Part shown: in pieces, positions 9,142 to 16,919 of the stretch
How the letters are laid out: each line of letters begins with the position of its first letter
Numbering within the stretch: position 1 is the stretch's first letter
Source: Hanstruepera flava
Lineage (GTDB): Bacteria > Bacteroidota > Bacteroidia > Flavobacteriales > Flavobacteriaceae
DNA length: 64,000 bases
Assembly (NCBI RefSeq): GCF_023634025.1
Contig: NZ_JALJCW010000002.1
Location: 487,156-551,155 of the forward strand
Reading direction: 5' to 3'
Position numbers and translations under genes: made by a program
Notes under the pieces: model-generated
What the model saw: only the letters and a program-made list of their open reading frames with translations
Told to the model about the DNA's origin: nothing
Databases searched by the model: none

Positions 9142-9763
9142 TATTTTTTAATAGGTTTTGAGCCACTTTTTTTTTGAACATTTGATTGACTTCCAATATT
9201 TCATCAAGATAAGCACGTTTCATACGCTTACTAACGGCATCTTGACTAATACCGATTATTTTGGCAATTTCTTGTTGAATTTTATTTTCGTTTTCTAAAT
9301 GTAATTTAACTATTTCTGCTGAATTGGAAGACCAGCTATCCATAGGTATACTTATAAGCTTAAAATAAAGGTTTAGCTCACTATCTAGTTCGTGGTTGCC
9401 TGTACTTATTTTTAGATTGGCTTTATTTTTCTTTAAGTGTTCTATTAAATTTCCAGATTCTTGAAAAGCACTTCCATTAGATTCTGTTACTGATTCTCCT
9501 TCAAATGTTTTAGATCCTATGCCTATAGCTATTCTAACATCTAACCCTTTTACTAATTTTATGCAAGATTTTATGTATACGGCACTTATAAAACAGTTAT
9601 AAACATCTTTTATTTCTATTTGAAAACTATCACCCCTGTATATTTCCCAATCTTTAGTATTGGTAGATATAGTTTGTAGCGCACCCTTTAAAGGCATGAG
9701 CCATTCATTAGAGTTTTTGTACTGCGTTGAGTTTATAATATCTCCTGTTATTACACTGGTCAT
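9125..9763 (-). CDS. SatD-like regulatory protein with C-terminal helix-turn-helix
   Basis: The 212-residue protein opens with MTSVITGDIINST and has a middle RGDSFQIEI and IRIAIGIGS-like segment (here VRIAIGIGSK), resembling SatD family proteins whose N-terminal part recalls a nucleotide-cyclase-like fold. The C-terminal third (about residues 150-200: VKLHLENENKIQQEIAKIIG, SQDAVSKRMKRA) reads as a helix-turn-helix like sigma-70 region 4, so DNA binding is likely. It overlaps the DUF3307 gene by 17 bases. The ATG at 9763 is chosen as the first after the promoter. The ligand and target are unknown; autoregulation through the nearby palindromes is my inference. Confidence 0.65.
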   Translation of the reverse strand: MTSVITGDIINSTQYKNSNEWLMPLKGALQTISTNTKDWEIYRGDSFQIEIKDVYNCFISAVYIKSCIKLVKGLDVRIAIGIGSKTFEGESVTESNGSAFQESGNLIEHLKKNKANLKISTGNHELDSELNLYFKLISIPMDSWSSNSAEIVKLHLENENKIQQEIAKIIGISQDAVSKRMKRAYLDEILEVNQMFKKKVAQNLLKNNDSIS

Positions 9764-9778
9764 ATCTTAATTTTTAAT

Positions 9779-9852
9779 ATTCCTTATTTAAGGAATAATT
9801 AAAAATATGCCTTTTTTACGGAATAAACAAATATATTCCTAAAAAATGGAAT
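9779..9852 (-). promoter_or_regulatory. Palindromic operator array over the SatD/DUF3307 promoter
   Basis: On the minus strand a -7 element TATATTTG occupies 9828-9835. It sits inside an inverted repeat GGAATA (9820-9825) / TATTCC (9834-9839). A second, near-perfect palindrome ATTCCTTATTTAAGGAAT occupies 9779-9796 in the leader, and a further GGAAT lies at 9848-9852. Five GGAAT/ATTCC half-sites in 74 bases suggest binding sites for a dimeric regulator, most simply the SatD-like protein itself. Confidence 0.55.
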
Positions 9853-9905
9853 TATCGTGTATTTTAACCAAAGGTGTTTTTAGAACTTAAACTGTTGGTT
9901 CAATA

Positions 9906-10274
9906 TTATAAACGTCTATTACTGCGCTCAACGTCCTCAACTACTTTTGTAATAAAGTATTTAGTGTCACCTAACCAGAAAAACGATTTGAAACGTTCAA
10001 AATAGTGAAGTTTTACATATTTTCCTTGAAGTCGCTGTAAATCCTCAATAACTTGTGTTTCTCCACTCTCAACAGAAAATTTAAAAATTTGTGCTTCAGA
10101 AACACCTTGACTTATTTCGCCTTCCCAAGTTTTTACAATAACCCCTTTATGGCTAAACTTTACCAATTCGCCTGCCCGAATACCTTCACTATATTTAGCG
10201 AAATAAATAAATACAGCATAGGCAATAAATAACAGTACGGCAATACCTAAAACTTTTAAAAGAAATTTTTTCAT
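9906..10274 (-). CDS. Small membrane-anchored protein of unknown function
   Basis: The 122-residue product has one N-terminal hydrophobic helix (about residues 5-26) and a soluble domain beginning YSEGIRAGELVKFSHKGVI and VKTWEGEIS. Small flavobacterial proteins of this look are often labelled 6-phosphogluconate dehydrogenase in databases, but nothing in the sequence supports that enzyme: there is no Rossmann motif and it is far too short. The domain is beta-rich and ends close to a basic tail. It lies 14 bases downstream of rmuC in the same direction, so it is probably in the same transcript. Confidence 0.6.
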   Translation of the reverse strand: MKKFLLKVLGIAVLLFIAYAVFIYFAKYSEGIRAGELVKFSHKGVIVKTWEGEISQGVSEAQIFKFSVESGETQVIEDLQRLQGKYVKLHYFERFKSFFWLGDTKYFITKVVEDVERSNRRL

Positions 10275-10288
10275 ATAACTATATATTA

Positions 10289-11614
10289 TTACTCTTCGTC
10301 ATCATGTTCAGCACGTTTTAAAATAGGTTCGGGCAAAGATTTCTTGGCTTTGGCTCCCATTTTTTTCAATTTCTCAACACGCCCTATTAAATTACCTTTA
10401 CCTTCAACCAATTTATTCATGGCTGAAGAATAATCGGCCTTTGCAGCATCAATTTTCTTTCCTACACCTGTTAAATCACTTACAAGTCCTTCAAACTTAT
10501 CGTATAAAGCACCAGCTTGCTTGGCAATTTCAAGCGCATTACGTTGTTGTTTTTCATTACTCCACATGGTGTCAACCGTTCGTAATGTGGCCAAAAGAGT
10601 AGAAGGTGTTACAATAACAATGTTTTTTTCAAAGGCTTTGTTGTAAAGGGTGTTGTCTTCATTTAAGGCTACAGCGAAAGCAGGTTCGATAGGAATGAAC
10701 ATAAGTACGAAATCTGGAGATTCCATATCATACAAATCCTCATATTTTTTTTCTGATAATTGTGAAACATGTTTATTTATGGAGTTGACATGAGCTTTAA
10801 GAAACACTGCTTTTTCATCATCATCAGCATTGGCGTAGCGTTCATAATCTGTTAAAGACACTTTACTATCAATAATCATACGTTTGTTATCTGGAAGGTG
10901 CAAAACGACGTCGGGTAAAACACGAGTACCATCTTCACGATTAAAACTCTGTTGCACAAAATACTCGCGATCTTTTTCTAAACCTGATTTTTCCAAGACA
11001 CGCTCTAAGACCAACTCGCCCCAATTTCCTTGCATTTTACTATCACCTTTTAAGGCTTTAGTTAAATTATTGGCCTCTTTTGTCATTTGCTGATTCAAAT
11101 CTTTTAATCCCAATAGTTGCTCCTTTAAAGCGGAATGCATGCTAATGCTCTCTTTTTGGGATTTTTCAACTTTATCTTCAAAGGTCTTTATCTTTTCTTG
11201 AAGTGGATTAAGTATTTGCTTAATGTTTTCTTTATTCTGAAGCGTAAACTTTTCACTTTTCTCATCTAATATTTTACTGGCCATTAATTCAAAGTCCTTA
11301 CGTAACTGTTCTTGTTGTTTGGCAAGTTCTTCATCACGTTTTAGATTAAGCTGTTGTAAGTTTTCAAATTCGGTATTTCGTCGTGTTAGTTCAGAATTCA
11401 AAAAATCCTTTTGTTTTCTAATTGTTTCCCGTTCTGTTTCAACTTTGGTTAGGTTTTCTTTTAAATCGTTAATAGTATTAGATAACTGGTTTTGTCGCTC
11501 TTCTAGAGTGCTTTTATCTCCTTTACTTTTTAGTTTAGAAATGGTTATGCCAATATAGGCTCCTAAACCAGCTGAAAAAAGAATGGAAAGGATAAGAATT
11601 ATACTATCGTTCAT
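10289..11614 (-). CDS. rmuC: DNA recombination protein RmuC
   Basis: The 441-residue protein has an N-terminal transmembrane helix (about 3-25), a long coiled coil (about 28-190, rich in Glu, Lys and Gln) and a nuclease-like RmuC domain (about 190-400) with the conserved stretch KGDSKMQGNWGELVLERVLE and DVVLHLPDNKRMIIDSKVSL. RmuC limits inversions at short inverted repeats. Length and order match the family. An exact TATCTTTG promoter element lies 19 bases upstream. The small membrane protein gene follows at once. Confidence 0.93.
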   Translation of the reverse strand: MNDSIILILSILFSAGLGAYIGITISKLKSKGDKSTLEERQNQLSNTINDLKENLTKVETERETIRKQKDFLNSELTRRNTEFENLQQLNLKRDEELAKQQEQLRKDFELMASKILDEKSEKFTLQNKENIKQILNPLQEKIKTFEDKVEKSQKESISMHSALKEQLLGLKDLNQQMTKEANNLTKALKGDSKMQGNWGELVLERVLEKSGLEKDREYFVQQSFNREDGTRVLPDVVLHLPDNKRMIIDSKVSLTDYERYANADDDEKAVFLKAHVNSINKHVSQLSEKKYEDLYDMESPDFVLMFIPIEPAFAVALNEDNTLYNKAFEKNIVIVTPSTLLATLRTVDTMWSNEKQQRNALEIAKQAGALYDKFEGLVSDLTGVGKKIDAAKADYSSAMNKLVEGKGNLIGRVEKLKKMGAKAKKSLPEPILKRAEHDDEE

Positions 11615-11632
11615 TTAAAATTGAAGTTTACC

Positions 11633-11640
11633 CAAAGATA
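11633..11640 (-). promoter_or_regulatory. rmuC promoter -7 element
   Basis: Minus-strand TATCTTTG, exact TAnnTTTG, 19 bases before the rmuC start codon; the -33 region is a T-rich stretch without an exact TTG. Confidence 0.5.
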
Positions 11641-11690
11641 AATTTTTAGCTTGAGGATAAAAAGAAAAGCCTTTAGATAAATACAATTAA

Positions 11691-13412
11691 TTATAGCACA
11701 GATGTTACAATTTCAATATCAGCATATTGCCAAGCCGTATTGAATTCTTGCATAATGGCTGCGGCTTCATCTTGTTTACCTTGCGCAACTAGACTTTCAT
11801 GTAATCCCATTAAAGACCAACCGTTTTGTCTTAAATCTGATAGGTCTTCGAGATAAACTGCTTCAGCTTGTTGAAATTTACCTGCTTTCAATAAAACGGC
11901 ACCTAAATTTTGTCTTGGAGGAATATGCCAAGCTGAAGGTTCATTATAGATGAGATTGTCTTCCATTTCTACGGCTTTTTCCAGGTGTTCTATAGCTAAA
12001 TTTAAATCCCCCTCAAGAGCAGCAATTTCACCTGCAACAACTTCATAAGCCAGTTTTGCAATGGTAGTTCCTGTGTCAAAACCACTAGCTAAAATGTTCT
12101 CCATTTCTGGGTCATTAATTAACGCTTCAATAGCGTCAAGTTCTTCTTTAGCTTCCTTGCTATTATTCTTTCTAGTAAAAGCTATACCTCTTGAATAATG
12201 CCATATAAGCTTTAAATGTTTAATGCTGTCATTGGGTTTTGGAAAGGTCAAAATATCATTCCACTTTCCAAATCGTGTATAAGCAAGGAGTGGAGTGGCC
12301 GCAAAGTTTTGAAGAAAATGTAATTCTTCCATTTCACCAACAGGAACTTTTTCAGCTGTTTTCTTGGCAGCATCAATGGCAGTCTCGCTATCGCCCAATA
12401 AACTAGCTGCAGACCATAAAAAATGAATGTTATGTGGGTAATACCCTAGAGGATACATGCCTTGGGAATAACACTGCGAAATATAGTCCTCGTCAGCAAG
12501 TATAGCTTTTTGATTAGCCGAAACAGCATCTTTGTAGCGGCCAACTCTTATATATATGTGCGATGGCATATGAACCAAATGACCGGCAGCAGGCATTAGT
12601 GTACCTAATTTTTCTGCACTAGGAACTGCTAAATCCGGTTTCGGAAGTTCTACCATATGAATATAGTAATGATGAGCACCTGGGCTGTCTGGATTAATAC
12701 TAATGGCTTTTTCTAAAGCTAATTTGGCTTCAGGGATATTAGGAGATGGATTGCCTTCGTTATCCCAATAATTCCAGGGAACGGTATTCATTACAGAGGC
12801 TGCGTAAAGGGTTAAAATATCTGAATCTTCAGAATAGTCCTTTGCCACTTTTTCCATGGCTTCCATATATGATAAATTTAATTCAGAAACATCATTTTCT
12901 AAATCTGTTGAATACCTAAAAGATAAGGCATGAATCAAAGCCTGCTCTCGTGCAGAAGCGTTGGGAGCTAGTTTAATTGCTTTGGCAATAGCCTCATTGT
13001 ATTTTGTTTTTCGTTCATCATCTGGAAATGGATCATTAATGTTTGGGCCTAACGTATAGGCCTGACCCCAAAAAGCGATGGCTAAATTAGGGTCAATCCT
13101 CGAAGCTTCCATAAATGAACGGTGTGCTTCAGCATGATTAAACGCGTATGTTAAACGCAGCCCTTGATTAAAAAACTGTTGGGCCATATTGTCGTTGGTG
13201 CTAACTTTAAAGCTATGACTGCCCAAATTATCAAATAAAGGGGCTATTTGTTTTGTAGTATCAATATCAGTAAGTAAGAACTCCGCAGGAGTACATTTAA
13301 TAAAGTTCATGCCTACTTTATCTGGATAATCCGTTTGACTTTGGTAATTAATAAAAAAGAGACTACAAACTATAACTAAAAAGAGAACTATTGGTAAGGA
13401 CTTGTTTTTCAT
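11691..13412 (-). CDS. Exported or anchored TPR repeat protein
   Basis: The 573-residue protein has an N-terminal hydrophobic segment (about residues 6-24) then a long array of TPR-type helices: FNHAEAHRSFMEASRIDPN near residue 95, later AIAKAIKLAPNASAREQAL, LALEKAISINPDSPGAHHYY and near the C terminus LAIEHLEKAVEMEDN and QAEAVYLEDLSDLRQ. A HMPSHIYIRVGRYKDAV stretch in the middle is typical of a widespread uncharacterised TPR family. It likely sits on the periplasmic side of the inner membrane as a scaffold. It is a single gene; a weak promoter (minus TATCTTTA) lies about 80 bases upstream. No enzymatic motif is seen. Confidence 0.7.
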   Translation of the reverse strand: MKNKSLPIVLFLVIVCSLFFINYQSQTDYPDKVGMNFIKCTPAEFLLTDIDTTKQIAPLFDNLGSHSFKVSTNDNMAQQFFNQGLRLTYAFNHAEAHRSFMEASRIDPNLAIAFWGQAYTLGPNINDPFPDDERKTKYNEAIAKAIKLAPNASAREQALIHALSFRYSTDLENDVSELNLSYMEAMEKVAKDYSEDSDILTLYAASVMNTVPWNYWDNEGNPSPNIPEAKLALEKAISINPDSPGAHHYYIHMVELPKPDLAVPSAEKLGTLMPAAGHLVHMPSHIYIRVGRYKDAVSANQKAILADEDYISQCYSQGMYPLGYYPHNIHFLWSAASLLGDSETAIDAAKKTAEKVPVGEMEELHFLQNFAATPLLAYTRFGKWNDILTFPKPNDSIKHLKLIWHYSRGIAFTRKNNSKEAKEELDAIEALINDPEMENILASGFDTGTTIAKLAYEVVAGEIAALEGDLNLAIEHLEKAVEMEDNLIYNEPSAWHIPPRQNLGAVLLKAGKFQQAEAVYLEDLSDLRQNGWSLMGLHESLVAQGKQDEAAAIMQEFNTAWQYADIEIVTSVL

Positions 13413-13521
13413 GACGTTTGAATTAATGGTTAAAAGAGCAGGATATTAATTCAATAAAAAGTAGTTTAAAGGACTGAAAACGAATAAGGTAAAGATAGTG
13501 AATTGTAGTTAGTAATAAAAA

Positions 13522-14316
13522 TTATTTGTTTACACGAAAACTCCCTGTTTTTTCATCAAAAGCAATAAGATCCTTTGGGAACAACTCATTGAATATTCCT
13601 CTTTGAATAAGATTACAAGGCATGTCTGAAACCACACTGCCATTTGTCATGACAATCATTTTATCGCACAATTGAATAGCTAAATCTATTTCATGTGATG
13701 AGAATAAAATAGTCTTGCCGGTTTCTTTAACTAGTTTTTGTAACAATTTTAATATGTAAGCTTTATGATACATGTCTAGATGTGTTGTAGGTTCATCTAG
13801 AATAATCACATTGGTATCTTGTGCTAGAGCACGTGCAATCATAACTTTTTGAAGTTGACCATCGCTTAACTCAAAACATTTTCTATGCTTTAGTTCAATA
13901 ATATTTGTTTGCTTCAGTGAGTTCTCAATAATATCAGTATCGTATTTTGATAAATTACCAATCCAATTGGTATAGGGCTGTCTACCTAATGCTACCAACT
14001 CAAATACGGTTAAGTTTTTCGATACAATTTGTTCGGTTAATACCAAACTTAAATTCTTGGCTAGTTCGAGTGGTTGGATTTCAGAAAGGTCCTTATCATT
14101 TAAAACAATTTTTCCTTCTAAAGTGTCATGCACTTGGGTTAAGGTTCGCAGCAATGTGGACTTACCAATGCCGTTAGCACCAACCAAACCAACCAATTCC
14201 CCTGCTTGTAAATCAATGTTAATATCAGATGCAACTACCGTTTTCGAGTTTTTAGATTTATAACCAATGGTTAAATCTTGAGTTTTTAGAATGCTATGTT
14301 GGCTATTGTTGTTCAT
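13522..14316 (-). CDS. btuD: Vitamin B12 (or iron-chelate) ABC transporter ATP-binding protein
   Basis: The 264-residue ATPase has Walker A GANGIGKST (residues 46-54), the Q-loop region, signature LSDGQ (150-154), Walker B IILDEP (171-176) and the switch His in FSSHEID. It belongs to the FecE/BtuD group. It is the last gene of a three-gene operon and its start overlaps the stop of the permease gene by one base (TAATG). Sequence alone does not separate B12 from haem or siderophore substrates; the divergent cobalamin riboswitch and btuB argue for B12. Confidence 0.85.
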   Translation of the reverse strand: MNNNSQHSILKTQDLTIGYKSKNSKTVVASDINIDLQAGELVGLVGANGIGKSTLLRTLTQVHDTLEGKIVLNDKDLSEIQPLELAKNLSLVLTEQIVSKNLTVFELVALGRQPYTNWIGNLSKYDTDIIENSLKQTNIIELKHRKCFELSDGQLQKVMIARALAQDTNVIILDEPTTHLDMYHKAYILKLLQKLVKETGKTILFSSHEIDLAIQLCDKMIVMTNGSVVSDMPCNLIQRGIFNELFPKDLIAFDEKTGSFRVNK

Positions 14317-15332
14317 TAAAACATCATTTTGCGTTTACGCACCAATAACCATATAACTACTGGCGCACCAATTAATGAGGTAATGGCATTTATAGGTAAA
14401 GTATAATCGCTTGTAGGTAGTTGGGCTATACTATCGCAAATAAGCATAACGATGGCACCAAGCAATACAATGGCGGGTAATAAAATTTTGTGGTTTGATG
14501 TGATAAATATTTGCCGTACAATATGTGGTATAGCCAAACCAATAAATGCAATTGGCCCAGCAAAAGCAGTGATGGTTCCTGCCAACAGGCTGGTGGCAAT
14601 TATGATAACGAGCCTACTTTTATTGATGTTCAAGCCTAAACTTTTGGCGTAGTTTTCTCCCAATAATAATGTGTTTAGTGCTTTTATGGAAACGATGCCC
14701 ATAAGCAATCCTAAAAGGTATATACAAAAGAAAACAAACAATTCGCTCCATGATAAGTTTCCAAGGCTACCAAAGCCCCAAAAAATATACTGTTGCAGTT
14801 GTTCAGCTGAACTAAAGTAGGAGAGTACGCTAACAACAGCTGCAGTAATACTGCCAAACATTAATCCGATGATTAAAATGGCCATGGTGTCTCGTACTTT
14901 AGTTGAAACAGCCAAAACAGATAATAGCACTAAAAAACTACCTAAACTTGCAGCAATAACCACACTCCATTTAGAAATTAATAATGTTGAAAAAGCACCT
15001 CCAAAAACACCAACACCTAATATAACAATGGCAACCCCTAAACTGGCTCCAGAGCTAATACCCAAAACAAATGGCCCAGCTAGTGGGTTCCTAAAAAGCG
15101 TTTGCATGAGCAAGCCCGATACACCTAAACCTGAACCAACAAGTATAGCGGTTATAGCCTTTGGTAATCTATAGTTTTGAATAATATAGTTGTCTGAAAA
15201 ACCAAAAAGGCTATTAATTATTTCGCTAGTTGAAATGGATACAGAGCCTAAGCTTATATTAATAAAAAAACAAGCTACCAATAATATAATTAGAATTAAA
15301 AACGATACTCTATATGTTTTAATTTCTGACAC
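14316..15332 (-). CDS. btuC: Vitamin B12 ABC transporter permease
   Basis: The 338-residue protein is a FecCD/BtuC permease with about ten transmembrane helices and the family motifs: YRLPKAITAILVGSGLGVSG near the N terminus, RNPLAGPFVLGISSGAS, and FAGPIAFIGLAIPHIVRQI, the segment that contacts the ATPase. The start is GTG at 15332, directly after the stop of the binding-protein gene (TAA then GTG with no gap), which suggests strong coupling. It forms the inner-membrane channel with BtuD. Confidence 0.88.
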   Translation of the reverse strand: MSEIKTYRVSFLILIILLVACFFINISLGSVSISTSEIINSLFGFSDNYIIQNYRLPKAITAILVGSGLGVSGLLMQTLFRNPLAGPFVLGISSGASLGVAIVILGVGVFGGAFSTLLISKWSVVIAASLGSFLVLLSVLAVSTKVRDTMAILIIGLMFGSITAAVVSVLSYFSSAEQLQQYIFWGFGSLGNLSWSELFVFFCIYLLGLLMGIVSIKALNTLLLGENYAKSLGLNINKSRLVIIIATSLLAGTITAFAGPIAFIGLAIPHIVRQIFITSNHKILLPAIVLLGAIVMLICDSIAQLPTSDYTLPINAITSLIGAPVVIWLLVRKRKMMF

Positions 15333-16490
15333 TTACCTTAAAGCTTTAAAGAAATGGGTTTCGTAGTTAGTGAGTAAGTTAGGGTGACAAATTTTTATTA
15401 AATCTTTTAATATTAAATCTGGTCTTGCAATCCCTAATTCATAATAGGTCACACCACCTGTTGCACCTGTGGTATTACTAAACGAGTAAATAGCTTTATT
15501 TTTAAAAGCATCAAATTTGGTATAATGTTCACTTGCTTTTTCAAGACTTTCATAAGATGTATAATAAGAAGGGCTTAACCAAATATCTGCATCTTTAGCC
15601 TTGTTGTATACGCTCTCAAAACTTAAGGCTAAACTCCCATTTCCAGTACTATTTTGCCATAAATAATTTACGTTGGCATCTTTTAATAATTGTGCTTCTG
15701 GACTTGTACTACTTGGTAAGTACCAAATATCTTTATGCATTGCACCACATAAAACTGTAGGTTGTTTTGTAACGTTAGCTGCCAGTAATTTAGCTTCATT
15801 GTAATTGTTTTCAATAATTTTAAAAACAGAATCGGCTTTTTTCTCCTTATTGAACAAAACACCAAAGAATTTAATCCATTCGGCTTTTGCCAAAGGTGAT
15901 TTTTCAACCCAATCACCATTGTATATAACCGGAATTCCAGATTTCTTAATGGTTTCAAAAGTTTTATTATTCCCGTCAATACCAAAACCAACTACAACTT
16001 CTGGTTGAAGTTTCAATAATACTTCAGTATTTATACCTTCATTTTTACCCAACTCCCGTATGTGTCCATTATCAATTAAAGACCTGGTTTTTTCAGATGA
16101 CACATAATCTGTTCCTGGAAAGCCAACAAGTGTTTGCTCAACTTCTAAAAGTTCTAAAGCTGGAATATGTGTTGTAGATGTCACAACAATACTTTTAATA
16201 GGTATAGTTATAATACCATCATAATCATCTTTATTATAAGTGCTTGTCATGGCTTGTTTTTTGGTAAGCAGCAGATAGCTATAGGTCTTTTCAGAATTTG
16301 GCCAAGGCGAATTAATCTCTAATAATATATTGTTAGTTGTTTTAGTGATTTTAAACCCTTCAGCATAAGAGTTCTTTAGAGATTCCTTTTGTATTGCCGG
16401 CAATGCAATTTCCGATTTACGGTTTTTTTTACAGCTCGAACAAAGCACCATTACCAATACCATTAATAATGTATTTTTTTTGAGTAACAT
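15333..16490 (-). CDS. btuF: Vitamin B12 ABC transporter substrate-binding lipoprotein
   Basis: From the ATG at 16490 (an alternative lies seven codons upstream at 16511), this gives a 385-residue lipoprotein with a signal ending LCSSC and a charged KKNRKSE linker. The periplasmic binding fold (Peripla_BP_2) shows VGFPGTDYVSSEKTRSLIDN, then LKLQPEVVVGFGIDGN and a long linking helix. The ending carries a D-x-IL-KDLI helix. As first gene of the btuFCD operon it would capture B12 in the periplasm and pass it to BtuC. No riboswitch is seen in its own leader, unlike the divergent btuB. Confidence 0.85.
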   Translation of the reverse strand: MLLKKNTLLMVLVMVLCSSCKKNRKSEIALPAIQKESLKNSYAEGFKITKTTNNILLEINSPWPNSEKTYSYLLLTKKQAMTSTYNKDDYDGIITIPIKSIVVTSTTHIPALELLEVEQTLVGFPGTDYVSSEKTRSLIDNGHIRELGKNEGINTEVLLKLQPEVVVGFGIDGNNKTFETIKKSGIPVIYNGDWVEKSPLAKAEWIKFFGVLFNKEKKADSVFKIIENNYNEAKLLAANVTKQPTVLCGAMHKDIWYLPSSTSPEAQLLKDANVNYLWQNSTGNGSLALSFESVYNKAKDADIWLSPSYYTSYESLEKASEHYTKFDAFKNKAIYSFSNTTGATGGVTYYELGIARPDLILKDLIKICHPNLLTNYETHFFKALR

Positions 16491-16542
16491 TTGTAACTGC
16501 AATAACTTCATTTAAAGATTAAATTTGAGAAAATTTTCTATT

Positions 16543-16650
16543 ATGCGCGACGGTTCAAATTTAACAATATATATAGTAGGAGGAATTATATTACTTCATT
16601 TTTTGGTTGGGTTTATTTATTTAATCATAAAAATGAATAAGAAAAAGTAA
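16543..16650 (+). CDS. 35-residue single-span membrane microprotein (new small ORF)
   Basis: Translation from ATG at 16543 gives 35 residues: a short polar start (MRDGSNLTIY), a hydrophobic helix of about 21 residues (from IVGGIILL to IYLII) and a basic end (KMNKKK). The shape is that of a true single-span microprotein with positive-inside topology. It lies in the gap between btuF and the btuB riboswitch and stops 32 bases before the btuB promoter -7 element. I do not recognise a family. Other readings: chance ORF in AT-rich DNA. The helix plus lysine tail makes chance less likely. Confidence 0.45.
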   Translation: MRDGSNLTIYIVGGIILLHFLVGFIYLIIKMNKKK

Positions 16651-16681
16651 AATTTTTATAGTTTCCTTTTATAAAAGCACC

Positions 16682-16689
16682 TATTTTTG
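16682..16689 (+). promoter_or_regulatory. btuB promoter -7 element
   Basis: TATTTTTG, exact TAnnTTTG, about 10 bases before the cobalamin riboswitch. A TTTC about 17-20 bases upstream may serve as a degenerate -33 element. Confidence 0.6.
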
Positions 16690-16698
16690 CAGCGAATT

Positions 16699-16872
16699 TT
16701 GGTTCCATGTAATTTATTACATGGATTAAAAGGGAATCTGGTGAGAATATAAAACTTCAATTCCAGAACTGTTCCCGCAACTGTAAGCTATAAGCTTTAT
16801 GTTAAACTTCATGTCACTGGAAACTATTTCTGGGAAGACCAACATAAAGACGCAAGTCAGGAGACCTGCCAA
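16699..16872 (+). promoter_or_regulatory. Cobalamin riboswitch
   Basis: The leader of btuB carries the conserved cobalamin aptamer blocks in order: TTTTGGTTCC at the 5' end, AAAAGGGAATCTGGTGAGAA, GTTCCCGCAACTGTAAGC, then ATGTCACTGG, CTGGGAAG and the closing GTCAGGAGACCTGCC (the B12 box is CGCAACTGTAAGC with GCCAG-type partner here). It should bind adenosylcobalamin and repress btuB expression, probably by hiding the ribosome binding site, since no terminator with a T tract follows before the start at 16920. Confidence 0.93.
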
Positions 16873-16919
16873 TTTTCATAATTAAACAGTAAAGCTTTCG
16901 GGAAAAAGGCTTTTAGGTT

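Noticed and set aside
14452..15174. Plus-strand ORFs of 66-101 codons inside the btuC gene.
   Set aside because: They lie wholly opposite a well-supported permease and have Lys/Thr/Pro-rich, unlikely protein composition.
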